Assembly: GCF_904061905.1 (NCBI RefSeq)
Contig: NZ_CAJFCI010000061.1
Span: 1-44,646 of the forward strand
Direction of reading: 5' to 3'
DNA from: Zestomonas carbonaria
GTDB taxonomy: Bacteria; Pseudomonadota; Gammaproteobacteria; Pseudomonadales; Pseudomonadaceae
Length of the DNA: 44,646 nucleotides
In this document: positions 8,987-17,153 of the stretch, one piece after another
How the letters are laid out: every line of letters begins with the position of its first letter
Numbering within the stretch: the stretch's first letter is position 1
Position numbers and translations under genes: made by a program
The notes under the pieces: model-generated
Told to the model about the DNA's origin: nothing
Database searches by the model: none
Seen by the model: only the letters and a program-made list of their open reading frames with translations

Positions 8987-9669
8987 CAGGCGGCCACCAG
9001 CTTGCCGTCTTCCAGGCGCAGGATGCGGTCCATCTGCCCCGCCAGTACGGGATCGTGGGTGACCACCAGGAAGGCGGTGTCCGAGGCGCTGCTCAGCTCG
9101 CGCATCAGCTCCTGGATGCCCAGCGCGGTATGGTGGTCGAGGTTGCCGGTGGGCTCGTCGAGCAGCACCAGGCCGGGACGGTTGACCAGCGCCCGGGCGA
9201 TGGCCACGCGCTGGCGCTCGCCGCCGGACAGCTCGGCCGGCTTGTGCTCCAGGCGATGGCCGAGGCCGACCCGCTGCAACAGCGCGGCGGCACGTTCGCG
9301 CGCCTCGGGGATCGGCGTCTTGCCGATCAGCAGCGGCATGCACACGTTCTCCAGCGCGGTGAATTCCGGCAACAGGTGGTGGAACTGGTAGACGAAGCCG
9401 AGCTGCTGGTTGCGCAGCAGGCCACGGGCCTTCTCGCTGAGCGCCGACAGTTGCTGGCCGGCCAGCCAGACGCTGCCCTCGCTCGGCGTATCGAGGCCGC
9501 CGAGCATGTTCAGCAAGGTGCTCTTGCCCGAGCCGGAGCTGCCGACGATGGCCACCCGCTCGCCGGCTTGCAACTCCAGGTCGAGGCCGGACAGCACCGT
9601 CACCGATTGAGGACCCTCGTCGTAGCTCTTGCCCAGGTTGCGGCAGCTCAGGACGACTTGCTTACTCAT
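8986..9669 (-). CDS. lolD: LolD ATPase of the lipoprotein-releasing complex
   Basis: 227 aa ABC ATPase. Walker A is GSSGSGKST at residues 43-51, the Q-loop is [12 protein letters not shown], the signature is [15 protein letters not shown] and Walker B is [26 protein letters not shown] is typical of the LolD/MacB subfamily. It powers lipoprotein extraction by the two flanking permeases. The ATG at 9669 lies inside the end of lolC (8-base overlap). An in-frame upstream extension ([10 protein letters not shown]...) is antisense-like low-complexity sequence and was rejected. Confidence 0.97.
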   Translation of the reverse strand: MSKQVVLSCRNLGKSYDEGPQSVTVLSGLDLELQAGERVAIVGSSGSGKSTLLNMLGGLDTPSEGSVWLAGQQLSALSEKARGLLRNQQLGFVYQFHHLLPEFTALENVCMPLLIGKTPIPEARERAAALLQRVGLGHRLEHKPAELSGGERQRVAIARALVNRPGLVLLDEPTGNLDHHTALGIQELMRELSSASDTAFLVVTHDPVLAGQMDRILRLEDGKLVAA

Positions 9670-10912
9670 AACGTAACGCCTCCGCGGGCTGGGTGCGCGC
9701 GGCACGCCAGGCCGGATAGAGAGTGGCGAAGAAACTCAGGATCAATGCCGCGCCGCAGACCAGCACCACGTCTTCGCTGCGCAGTTGCGACGGCAGGTAA
9801 TCGATGAAGTAGACGTCGGCATTCAGGAACTTGATGCCCAGCAGCCGTTCCAGGCCGGCGATCCAGCTACTGATGTTGAGCGCGGAGAGGATGCCCAGCA
9901 CACCGCCGATCAGGGTGCCGACCACGCCGATCACCGTGCCCTGGACCATGAAGATGCGCATGACCTGCGCGGGCGACGAGCCCAGCGTGCGCAGGATGGC
10001 GATATCGCCCTTCTTGTCGGTGACCACCATGACCAGGGTGGAAATGATGTTGAACGCCGCCACCGCGACGATCAGCAGCAGCAGCAGGCCGATCATGGTC
10101 TTCTCCATGCGGATCGCCTGGTACAGGTTGCCGTGCGAACGGGTCCAGTCGCGGGCGTAGAAGTCCTGGCCATCGAGGCGCTGGGCGATGTCCCAGGCGA
10201 TGCGCGGGGCCTGGAACAGGTCGTCGAACTTGAGGCGCAGCCCCTGCACCTGGTCGGGCTTCCAGCGCTGCAGGCGGGCGATGTCGTGCAGGTTGGCCAT
10301 GGCCACGTGGCCGTCGATCTCGCCAGCGCCGACGTGGAAGATGCCGACCACGGTGAAACGCTTCAGGCGCGGGAAGATTCCCGCCGGCGTCACCGCCACC
10401 TCGGGAGCGACGAAAGTGACCTTGTCACCAATACCGACGCCAAGCCTGGTCGCCGCCTTGTCGCCGACGACGATACCGAACTCGCCAGCCTCGAGCGCCT
10501 CCAGGCTTCCCTCGCGGAAGAAATCACCGATGATCGACACCTTGCTCTCTTCCCGCGGGTCGACGGCGTTGATCAGGATCTTCTGCACCTGGCCCTGGTT
10601 GGTCAGCAGGCCCTGGGTCTGGGTGAAAGGCGCCACCGCCACGACCTGCGGCTGTTGCTGCACCTGGGCCGCGATCACACGCCAGTCGTCGATCGGCGTC
10701 GGCGATTCGACGGTGGCGTGGGGCACCATGCCGAGCACACGGGTGCGCATTTCATGGTCGAAGCCGTTCATCACCGACAACACCACGATCATCACTAGCA
10801 CGCCGAGGGCGAGCCCGATCATCGAAGTCAGGGAAATGAAGGAAACGAAATGATTGCGGCGTTTGGCGCGCGTGTAGCGGGCGCCGATGAATACGGACAG
10901 CGGTCTGAACAT
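9662..10912 (-). CDS. lolC: Lipoprotein-releasing ABC permease (LolC/LolE family), upstream copy
   Basis: 416 aa, with the same architecture as the downstream copy: an N-terminal helix after [19 protein letters not shown], a periplasmic domain and three C-terminal helices ending PAEALRYE. It is first in a three-gene lolC-lolD-lolE operon with overlapping ends. I chose the ATG at 10912 because LolC and LolE homologues begin with M-x-x-P-x-x-x-F-I-G. An ATG at 10951 would add 13 residues; neither has a convincing Shine-Dalgarno. The N-terminal 55 residues are nearly identical to those of LolE here. Operon order alone supports the name. Confidence 0.92.
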   Translation of the reverse strand: MFRPLSVFIGARYTRAKRRNHFVSFISLTSMIGLALGVLVMIVVLSVMNGFDHEMRTRVLGMVPHATVESPTPIDDWRVIAAQVQQQPQVVAVAPFTQTQGLLTNQGQVQKILINAVDPREESKVSIIGDFFREGSLEALEAGEFGIVVGDKAATRLGVGIGDKVTFVAPEVAVTPAGIFPRLKRFTVVGIFHVGAGEIDGHVAMANLHDIARLQRWKPDQVQGLRLKFDDLFQAPRIAWDIAQRLDGQDFYARDWTRSHGNLYQAIRMEKTMIGLLLLLIVAVAAFNIISTLVMVVTDKKGDIAILRTLGSSPAQVMRIFMVQGTVIGVVGTLIGGVLGILSALNISSWIAGLERLLGIKFLNADVYFIDYLPSQLRSEDVVLVCGAALILSFFATLYPAWRAARTQPAEALRYE

Positions 10913-11010
10913 AAAGGAATTCGATTCGCCGGCGAAAGAAGGAACGTCCATGTGGCAGGGCCTGACGGCCGGCCCTAAACTCTGACCACCATCGCTGCCA
11001 TGGGTTCGCC

Positions 11011-11583
11011 ATGTCGACACAAGACGAAGATGATCGCCGCGAATACTACCGTATCGAGGATACGATCGCACTGGAATTCACCCTGCTGAGCGGTGCCGAG
11101 GCCTCCGCCCGGGAAGAGCTGCACGACGACTCGCCGCTGTTCAACCTGCTCAGCGAACTGCACACACTGGACTACGAGTCCCAGCACCTGCTGCGGCACA
11201 TCAGCGAACGCGACCGCACCCTGGCCAACTACCTGAAGGTCATCAACAAGCGTACCGACCTGCTCGCCCAGGCACTGGCCCAGGGCGTGCTGGGCGAGAT
11301 CGGCACGCCACGGCGGGTGACCCTGTCCGAAGGCGGGCTGAACTTCGACGACCCGCAACCGGTGGCGATCGGCAGCCACCTGGCGTTGAAGATCGTGCTG
11401 ATGCCCCAGGCCCTCGGCCTGCTGCTGCGCGCCGTTGTGATCCACTGCCAGCCGCAGGACGGCGGCGGCTATAACATCGGTACCGAATTCGAGGCCCTGA
11501 GCGACGCGCAACGCCAACTGCTGGCCCGATATATCCTGCAGAAACAGGCGCTCGAGCGTCGCCAGGCTCGCCAGCAACCCTGA
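11011..11583 (+). CDS. PilZ-domain protein with a degenerate c-di-GMP motif
   Basis: 190 aa cytoplasmic protein. RREYYR at residues 9-14 supplies an RxxxR motif (Arg10 and Arg14). The second PilZ motif, [D/N]xSxxG, appears as TLSEGG, so the Asp/Asn is Thr. The C-terminal beta strands (LALKIVLMPQALGLLLRAVVIHC... YNIGTEFEALSDAQRQLLARYI) look like a complete PilZ barrel. Between the two motifs lies a helical insert of about 75 residues (NLLSELHTLDYESQHLLRHI). It may bind c-di-GMP weakly or not at all. It is first of three co-directional genes. The start has no visible Shine-Dalgarno. Confidence 0.85.
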   Translation: MSTQDEDDRREYYRIEDTIALEFTLLSGAEASAREELHDDSPLFNLLSELHTLDYESQHLLRHISERDRTLANYLKVINKRTDLLAQALAQGVLGEIGTPRRVTLSEGGLNFDDPQPVAIGSHLALKIVLMPQALGLLLRAVVIHCQPQDGGGYNIGTEFEALSDAQRQLLARYILQKQALERRQARQQP

Positions 11584-11598
11584 TTGGAGCCCCCGGCC

Positions 11599-11910
11599 AT
11601 GCCGCCACGCGCCCTACTGCTATTCGCCCTCCTCGCCCCGACATCCCTGTGGGCGGACACCCTGACCATTCCCGTCGGCCAGCAGGGCGCGGCGCATATC
11701 CCGCTGCCCGTCCGCGGCGATAGCCAGCAGGCCGTGCTCGAACGCTTCGGCCTGGCCGACCAGGAGCACCGCCCGGTGGGCCAACCGCCGATCACCCGCT
11801 GGGATTATCGTGATTTCAGCGTCTATTTCGAGAGCGGCCGGGTGATCAACAGCGTCATCCACCACCAGCCGCGCAACCCCGTTTCCATTCCGACCAAGGA
11901 GTCTCCGTGA
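11599..11910 (+). CDS. Small exported protein upstream of GDPD, function unknown
   Basis: 103 aa. MPPRALLLFALLAPTSLWA forms a signal peptide with likely cleavage after SLWA. The mature part has a pattern reminiscent of the small BamE/OmlA-like fold: GDSQQAVLERFGLADQEHRPVG, then ITRWDYRDFSVYFESGRVINSV. That resemblance is by pattern only. GGAG lies nine bases before the ATG. Its TGA overlaps the GTG of the phosphodiesterase gene (GTGA), so the two are translationally coupled. I would expect a periplasmic protein. I do not recognise the family with certainty and assign no function. Confidence 0.8.
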   Translation: MPPRALLLFALLAPTSLWADTLTIPVGQQGAAHIPLPVRGDSQQAVLERFGLADQEHRPVGQPPITRWDYRDFSVYFESGRVINSVIHHQPRNPVSIPTKESP

Positions 11911-12626
11911 CGCAAATCTACGGCCATCGCGGCGCCAAGGGCGAAGCCCCGGAAAACACCCTGGCCAGCTTCCGGCAATGCCTCGAACACGGTGTGCAAC
12001 GCTGCGAGCTGGATCTGCACCTGTCCCTGGACGGCGAGCTGATGGTGATCCACGACCCGACCCTGAAACGTACCACCGGGCTGCGCGGCAAGGTCGCCGA
12101 ACACGCCGCCGCCGAACTGGTGAAATATGACGCCCGCCAAGGCTGGCCCGGCTGGCCGCAGCCCTGCCCCATCCCGCGACTGGCCGAGCTGTTCGAGAAA
12201 TGCCCGTTCGAGCACTGGCAACTCGAAGTGAAGAGCGCCTCGCGCGACCGAGCCGCGCGCACCGTGCTGGCGATCCAGGAACTGGCCAACGAATACGGGC
12301 TGACCGACAAGATCACCGTCACCTCCAGCTCACGGGAGGTGCTGCGCGCGCTCAACCACCTGACCCCGCAACTGGCGCGCGGCCTGGTGGCCGAATACGC
12401 CTGGCTCGATCCCATCAAGGTCGCGCAGAGCTACGGCTGCCACCTGCTGGCGCTGAACTGGACGCTGTGCACCCCGGAACGCCTGCTCAAGGCGCAGAAA
12501 CAGGGTCTGCACGTCTCGGTGTGGACGGTCAACGAACCGGCGCTGATGCGCCGGCTCGCCGACTTCGGCGTGGACAGCCTGATTACCGACTTCCCCGGAC
12601 TGGCGGTGGCCACGCTCAAGCGTTGA
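11907..12626 (+). CDS. Glycerophosphodiester phosphodiesterase (GDPD, cytoplasmic type)
   Basis: 239 aa TIM-barrel enzyme that hydrolyses glycerophosphodiesters from phospholipid breakdown to glycerol-3-phosphate and an alcohol. Family motifs are at the start: GHRG (residues 6-9), EAPENT, ELDLHLSLDGELMVIHD with the metal-binding Glu/Asp and second catalytic His, and LKRTTG. Further signatures are LEVKS, the tail VSVWTVNE and the final GVDSLITDFPG. There is no signal peptide, so this is the UgpQ-like cytoplasmic class rather than periplasmic GlpQ. The GTG start overlaps the upstream stop. It is probably co-transcribed with the small exported protein. Confidence 0.95.
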   Translation: MTQIYGHRGAKGEAPENTLASFRQCLEHGVQRCELDLHLSLDGELMVIHDPTLKRTTGLRGKVAEHAAAELVKYDARQGWPGWPQPCPIPRLAELFEKCPFEHWQLEVKSASRDRAARTVLAIQELANEYGLTDKITVTSSSREVLRALNHLTPQLARGLVAEYAWLDPIKVAQSYGCHLLALNWTLCTPERLLKAQKQGLHVSVWTVNEPALMRRLADFGVDSLITDFPGLAVATLKR

Positions 12627-12637
12627 GCCGCATAGCC

Positions 12638-12708
12638 GGGTGGCGGCGCACCCTACGGAGACCAGCGAGGATGATTACGTAGGGTGCGCCGCGCGCAGGG
12701 AGCCACCC
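12638..12708. repeat. REP-like stem-loop between GDPD and sth
   Basis: GGGTGGC (12638-12644) and GGCGCACCCTACG (12645-12657) pair with CGTAGGGTGCGCC (12678-12690) and GCCACCC (12702-12708). The arms form a long interrupted hairpin in the convergent gap after the phosphodiesterase gene. The rest of the 250-base gap (12709-12843) shows nothing recognisable. Confidence 0.7.
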
Positions 12709-12843
12709 AGGCATATCCGGCGAATCATCGCACGATATGCGTCCGGCCTCCCCCTCATCCTTGAGAAGAGAACGCATCGCGCCTGGCTCAAAGGCTCTCC
12801 CGGTTCGGCCAGCGCCACACCCGGGAATTGCCGAAGAAGTCCT

Positions 12844-12872
12844 CTCCGACCGGCTCAGGCCACCGGTCGGAG
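12844..12872 (-). terminator. Hairpin downstream of sth
   Basis: CTCCGACCGG (12844-12853) and CCGGTCGGAG (12863-12872) form a 10-bp perfect stem with a 9-base loop, four bases past the sth stop. No U-tract follows on the minus strand, so it may act as a 3' stabiliser or a factor-assisted terminator. Confidence 0.55.
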
Positions 12873-12876
12873 CCGT

Positions 12877-14271
12877 TCAAAAAAGCCGGTTGAGCCCATC
12901 GAACGCCGCTACCCGGTATGCTTCGGCCATGGTCGGGTAGTTGAAGGTGGTGTTGACGAAATACTTGAGGGTATTCGCCTCGCCCTTCTGGTTCATGATC
13001 GCCTGGCCGATGTGGACGATCTCCGAGGCCTGGTAGCCGAAGCAGTGCACGCCCAGCACTTCCAGGGTCTCGCGGTGGAAGAGGATCTTCAGCATGCCCA
13101 CCGGCTCGTTGGAAATCTGCGCGCGTGCCATGCCCTTGAAGAACGCCTTGCCCACTTCGTAGGGAATCCTGGCCTTGGTCAGTTCCTGCTCGTTCTTGCC
13201 GATCGAGCTGATCTCCGGAATGGTGTAGATGCCGGTCGGCACGTCGTCGACGAAGCGCCAGCTATCCTGCTCGGCGATGTTGCCGGCGGCCGAGCGGCCC
13301 TGGTCGTAGGCGGCGCTGGCCAGGCTCGGCCAGCCGATCACGTCGCCAGCGGCGTAGATGTTCGACACCGAGGTGCGATAGTGCTGGTCCACCTCGATCT
13401 GGCCACGGCTGTTGACCTTGATGCCGATGTTCTCCAGGCCCAGCTTGTCGGTGTTGCCGGTACGGCCGTTGCACCACAGCAGGGCATCGGCCTTGATCTT
13501 CTTGCCGGACTTGAGATGCAGGACCACCCCGTTGTCGGTGCCCTCGATGCGCTCGTACTCCTCGTTGTGGCGAATCAGCACGTTCTGGTTGCGCAGGTGG
13601 TAGCTGAGCGCGTCGGAGATTTCGTCGTCGAGGAAGCTGAGCAACTGGTCGCGGTTGTTGATCAGGTCGACCAGCACGCCGAGGCCGCTGAAGATCGAGG
13701 CGTACTCGCTGCCGATCACCCCGGCGCCGTAGATGATCAGGCGGCGCGGCGTGTGGGTAAGACTGAGGATGGTGTCGCTGTCGTAGACCCGCGGGTGGTT
13801 GAAGTCGACATCCGCCGGGCGATAGGGGCGCGAGCCGGTGGCGATGACCACCTGCTTGGTCACCAGCTTTTCCACCACGCCGTTGTTGCAGACCACCTCG
13901 ACGGTCTGCTCGTCGGCGAAGCTGGCGGTGCCGAAGAACACATCGATGCGGTTGTGCGCGTAGTAGCCGGTGCGCGAACTGACCTGCTTGGCGATCACCT
14001 TCTCGGCGCTTTTCAGCACATCGGGGAAGGAGAACCAGCGGGGTTCGCCGATCTGGCGGAACAGCGGGTTGGTGTTGTACTGCATGATCTGCCGCACCGA
14101 GTGGCGCAGCGCCTTGGAGGGGATGGTGCCGAGGTGCGTGCAATTGCCGCCGACCTCGCGGCGGTTGTCCACCACCGCCACCTTCAGGCCGCTCTTCGAG
14201 GCGTTCATCGCCGCGCCTTCCCCCGCCGGGCCCGAGCCGAGCACCACCACGTCGTAGTTGTAGACAGCCAT
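12877..14271 (-). CDS. sth: Soluble pyridine nucleotide transhydrogenase
   Basis: 464 aa FAD flavoprotein that exchanges reducing equivalents between NADPH and NAD+ in the cytoplasm. It has the pyridine-nucleotide disulfide reductase architecture: an FAD-binding GSGPAG at residues 12-17, an NAD(P)-binding [13 protein letters not shown] in the middle, the second FAD motif YAAGDVIG, and a dimerisation domain ending in [15 protein letters not shown]. The redox-disulfide position reads [10 protein letters not shown]: only Cys44 is kept and the second Cys is Thr49, which separates Sth from lipoamide and glutathione reductases. AAGGAG lies five bases before the ATG. It is convergent with GDPD. Confidence 0.97.
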   Translation of the reverse strand: MAVYNYDVVVLGSGPAGEGAAMNASKSGLKVAVVDNRREVGGNCTHLGTIPSKALRHSVRQIMQYNTNPLFRQIGEPRWFSFPDVLKSAEKVIAKQVSSRTGYYAHNRIDVFFGTASFADEQTVEVVCNNGVVEKLVTKQVVIATGSRPYRPADVDFNHPRVYDSDTILSLTHTPRRLIIYGAGVIGSEYASIFSGLGVLVDLINNRDQLLSFLDDEISDALSYHLRNQNVLIRHNEEYERIEGTDNGVVLHLKSGKKIKADALLWCNGRTGNTDKLGLENIGIKVNSRGQIEVDQHYRTSVSNIYAAGDVIGWPSLASAAYDQGRSAAGNIAEQDSWRFVDDVPTGIYTIPEISSIGKNEQELTKARIPYEVGKAFFKGMARAQISNEPVGMLKILFHRETLEVLGVHCFGYQASEIVHIGQAIMNQKGEANTLKYFVNTTFNYPTMAEAYRVAAFDGLNRLF

Positions 14272-14454
14272 GCTTACTCCTTAGAACAGACCGCAGCCGC
14301 AGCCACGGTAACGCCGCGGCGCCCGCCACGGCCGAAAACATCGTTGGCGCCCAATCCACGCAGCTTAGCCAGGGCACCAGGCGCTGCACATTAGCGCTTG
14401 GTCGCGGGGTAGGCGAGTTTTGTCGTCACTACAAGGTCTCGCAGGAGCTCCGTG

Positions 14455-14484
14455 CAACCCATCGGCTCCGGTTGCGATGGGTTG
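14455..14484 (-). terminator. Hairpin downstream of apbE
   Basis: CAACCCATCG (14455-14464) and CGATGGGTTG (14475-14484) form a 10-bp stem with a 10-base loop, 16 bases past the apbE stop. The following GTCACCCATCCTAC recalls the local REP-like repeats. It may serve as a terminator or a repeat; there is no clear U-tract. The remaining 14272-14454 gap holds the sth leader and no other recognisable element. Confidence 0.5.
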
Positions 14485-14500
14485 TCACCCATCCTACCTG

Positions 14501-15493
14501 TTACTCCAGATCGCGAAATGCGCGGCTCTCCTCGACCAGGAAACCCTCCGCCTTGCGGCGCACGAACAGCGCGGCGATCCCCTGCTCTTCCGCAAAGGCC
14601 AAGCCACGCTGCGGACCGAACACCATCAGCAGGGTCGAAAGACCATCGGCACGCAGCGCGGAACGGTCGACCACCGTCACCGAGGCCAGGTCATGACGGA
14701 CCGGCGTACCGCTGGCCGGGTCGAAGGTATGCGAATAGCGCAGCCCATCGACCTCGAAATAGTTGCGGTAGTCGCCCGAGGTCGACACACCGTAGCCGTC
14801 CAGCGCCAGTATCCGCTGCGCCTCCCGACGATCGTCGCGCGGCGCCTCGATGGCCACCCGCCAGGGCGAGCCATCCGGCTTGCGGCCGCGCACCTTGAGC
14901 TCGCCGGTGACGTCCAGCAGATAGCTGCGCAGGCCCAGTTCCTCCAGCCGCGCGGCAATCCGGTCCACCGTATGGCCGGCGGCGATGCTGTCGAAGTCCA
15001 GTTGCACGGCGGCATCCTTGCACAGTCGATCGCCGTCGATACGCAGATGCCGGTGACCGACCCGCGCACGCACCTCGGCGATCTCCTCCGCGCTCGGCAC
15101 CCGCTCGCCGCGCGATTGCGGACCGAAGCCCCAGAGATCGAGCAAGGGCTCGACGGTCAGGTCGAAGGCACCGCCGCTCTGCTCGGACAACCGCGCGCCG
15201 AAGCTCACCAGTTCCAGCACCGGCGCCGGCATCGGCTGGCAGCTCCCGGCCGGCGCGGCATTGAAACGGGAGACCAGCGAATCGCTGCGATAGGTGGACA
15301 TCTGCTCATCCACCTCGGCGAGGATCGCCTCGACCTCCGCCTGCAACCGCGCGCGATCCGGTCCGCCGGGCTCGGCCAGGTACTTGATCGCGTAGCGACT
15401 GCCCATGGTCGGCCCGCCGAACTCCTCGACCCGAGGCCCGCAACCGGCCAGGACGATGGGCAGCAGCAGCACGATGACGACACGCAAGATCAT
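14501..15493 (-). CDS. apbE: FAD:protein FMN transferase ApbE (lipoprotein)
   Basis: 330 aa periplasmic lipoprotein that transfers FMN from FAD to a Thr/Ser of target proteins such as NqrB, NqrC and RnfG. The signal peptide MILRVVIVLLLPIVLAGC has lipobox LAGC at residues 15-18. ApbE signatures follow: GPTMGSRYAIKY, GGAFDLTVEPLLDLWGFGP, DFDSIAAGHTVDRIA and YSHTFDPASGTPV with the Mg-binding region. The ATG at 15493 has GGAG ten bases upstream. It lies 59 bases behind the gap stop, and the gap terminator falls in its leader. In the PAO1 order I remember, nqrA-F and aroP1 lie between apbE and gap, but none is present here, so the usual flavinylation client is absent locally. Confidence 0.95.
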   Translation of the reverse strand: MILRVVIVLLLPIVLAGCGPRVEEFGGPTMGSRYAIKYLAEPGGPDRARLQAEVEAILAEVDEQMSTYRSDSLVSRFNAAPAGSCQPMPAPVLELVSFGARLSEQSGGAFDLTVEPLLDLWGFGPQSRGERVPSAEEIAEVRARVGHRHLRIDGDRLCKDAAVQLDFDSIAAGHTVDRIAARLEELGLRSYLLDVTGELKVRGRKPDGSPWRVAIEAPRDDRREAQRILALDGYGVSTSGDYRNYFEVDGLRYSHTFDPASGTPVRHDLASVTVVDRSALRADGLSTLLMVFGPQRGLAFAEEQGIAALFVRRKAEGFLVEESRAFRDLE

Positions 15494-15514
15494 TCGGAAC
15501 CCGCTCCACAATGC

Positions 15515-15540
15515 AAAACGGGAGCCGAAGCTCCCGTTTT
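15515..15540 (-). terminator. Rho-independent terminator of gap
   Basis: AAAACGGGAGC (15515-15525), loop CGAA, and GCTCCCGTTTT (15530-15540) form a perfect 11-bp stem. The end turns to T on either strand. It lies 12 bases past the gap stop and ends 21 bases before the apbE start codon. Confidence 0.9.
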
Positions 15541-15552
15541 GTCATGCCGCGA

Positions 15553-17016
15553 TCAGCGCGGGAAAGCCGGCGGGTTGACCCCGGCCATGTCTTCCATCAC
15601 GCGAACCACCTGGCAGCTATAACCGAACTCGTTGTCGTACCAGACGTAGAGAACGACACGGTTGTCGTTGCAGATGGTCGCCTCGGCATCCACCACGCCG
15701 GCGTGGCGCGAGCCGACGAAGTCGGTCGATACCACTTCCTGCGAGGCGACGTAGTCGATCTGCTTGTGCAGATCCGAGTGCATCGCGGTCTGGCGCAGGA
15801 ACTCGTTGATCTCGTCGCGGGTGGTGGCCTTCTCGAGGTTCAGGTTGAGGATGGCCATGGACACGTTCGGCGTCGGCACGCGGATGGCGTTGCCGGTCAG
15901 CTTGCCCTTGAGCACCGGCAGGGCCTTGGCGGCGGCGGTGGCGGCACCGGTCTCGGTGATCACCATGTTCAGCGGAGCGCTGCGGCCGCGGCGGCTGCCC
16001 TTGTGGAAGTTGTCGATCAGGTTCTGGTCGTTGGTGTACGAGTGAACGGTCTCGACGTGGCCGTTGGCGATGCCGTACTGGTCATTCACCGCCTTGAGCA
16101 CCGGCACGATGGCGTTGGTGGTGCAGGACGCGGCGGAGATGATCTTGTCGTCGGCGGTGATGTCGCCATGGTTGATGCCGTGGACGATGTTCTTCAGCGC
16201 GCCCTTGCCCGGTGCGGTGAGGATCACGCGGTCGATGCCCGGGCACTGGAGGTGCTGGCCGAGGCCGTCGGCGTCGCGCCACTTGCCGGTGTTGTCGACC
16301 AGCAGGGCGTTCTTGATGCCGTACTGGGTGTAGTCGATCGAAGCCGGATCGTTGGAATAGATCACCTGGATCAGGTTGCCGTTGGCGGTCAGGGTGTTGT
16401 TGGCTTCGTCGATGGTGATGGTGCCGTCGAACGGGCCGTGCACCGAGTCGCGGCGCAGCAGGCTGGCGCGCTTGACCAGGTCGTTCTCGGCGCCCTTGCG
16501 GACGACGATGGCACGCAGGCGCAGGCCGTCGCCGCCACCGGTCTTCTCGATCAGGATGCGCGCCAGCAGGCGGCCGATGCGACCGAAGCCGTAGAGCACC
16601 ACGTCGGTGCCTTCGCGCTTGTTGCCGTTCTGCTTGCCAACGATGTCGGCCAGTTCGTCCTTGGTGAACTGCTCGAGGCTGCGGCCGTCACCTTCGGCCT
16701 TGAACTTGGCGACCATCTTGCCCAGGTCGACCGAGGCGGCGCCCAGCTTGAGCTCGCTCATGGTCTTGAGGATGGTGAAGGTGTCATGCACCGCCAGTTC
16801 GTCGTCGCCCAGGCGATGGCGGGCGAAACGATGGGCTTTCAGGATGGCGATCACCGAGCGGTTGATCAGGCCACGGCCGTAGATCGAGGTCACCACGTTG
16901 TTGTTGCGGTAGAGCTGGCCAATCAACGGAATCATCGCTTCCGCGAGGGCTTCACGATCGATCCACTCACCGAGACACTGGTCGGGCTTCTGGGTCACGG
17001 GCAGTACCTTCCACAT
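15553..17016 (-). CDS. gap: Glyceraldehyde-3-phosphate dehydrogenase, long form
   Basis: 487 aa. A helical N-terminal extension of about 125 residues (MWKVLPVTQKPDQCLGEWID...) precedes the NAD(P)-binding Rossmann domain, VVLYGFGRIGRLLARILIEK. The catalytic domain has Cys298 in SAASCTTNAIVPVLK, and the conserved C-terminal WYDNEFGYSCQVVRVMEDM is present. Classical GAPDH is about 335 residues; the long form is known in pseudomonads, where such paralogues often serve gluconeogenesis or NADPH. Which direction applies here cannot be told. ATG at 17016 was chosen; an upstream in-frame codon at 17055 overlaps the promoter. It is transcribed divergently from mfd. Confidence 0.95.
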   Translation of the reverse strand: MWKVLPVTQKPDQCLGEWIDREALAEAMIPLIGQLYRNNNVVTSIYGRGLINRSVIAILKAHRFARHRLGDDELAVHDTFTILKTMSELKLGAASVDLGKMVAKFKAEGDGRSLEQFTKDELADIVGKQNGNKREGTDVVLYGFGRIGRLLARILIEKTGGGDGLRLRAIVVRKGAENDLVKRASLLRRDSVHGPFDGTITIDEANNTLTANGNLIQVIYSNDPASIDYTQYGIKNALLVDNTGKWRDADGLGQHLQCPGIDRVILTAPGKGALKNIVHGINHGDITADDKIISAASCTTNAIVPVLKAVNDQYGIANGHVETVHSYTNDQNLIDNFHKGSRRGRSAPLNMVITETGAATAAAKALPVLKGKLTGNAIRVPTPNVSMAILNLNLEKATTRDEINEFLRQTAMHSDLHKQIDYVASQEVVSTDFVGSRHAGVVDAEATICNDNRVVLYVWYDNEFGYSCQVVRVMEDMAGVNPPAFPR

Positions 17017-17040
17017 GTAGGGGCTGAAAAAAGGGGCTAC

Positions 17041-17069
17041 ATTATGCCGGCCCACCGATACGGCGGCAA
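17041..17069 (-). promoter_or_regulatory. Sigma70-type promoter of gap
   Basis: On the minus strand TTGCCG (17069-17064), a 17-base spacer and CATAAT (17046-17041) form a good promoter. Transcription would start about 20 bases before the gap ATG. Confidence 0.7.
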
Positions 17070-17087
17070 TTGGCTGCGGCCCTGAGA

Positions 17088-17117
17088 CTGACAGCAGGTC
17101 GTCCGGATAGTTACAAT
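17088..17117 (+). promoter_or_regulatory. Sigma70-type promoter of mfd
   Basis: CTGACA at 17088-17093 and TACAAT at 17112-17117 are separated by 18 bases. This lies upstream of the mfd GTG start at 17154 and back-to-back with the gap promoter. Confidence 0.65.
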
Positions 17118-17153
17118 CCGCCGGTCCATTTTCCGACCGGAGCCACGCATCCC

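Noticed and set aside
12640..14394. 584-codon frame opposite sth
   Set aside because: Antisense to a fully recognised flavoprotein.
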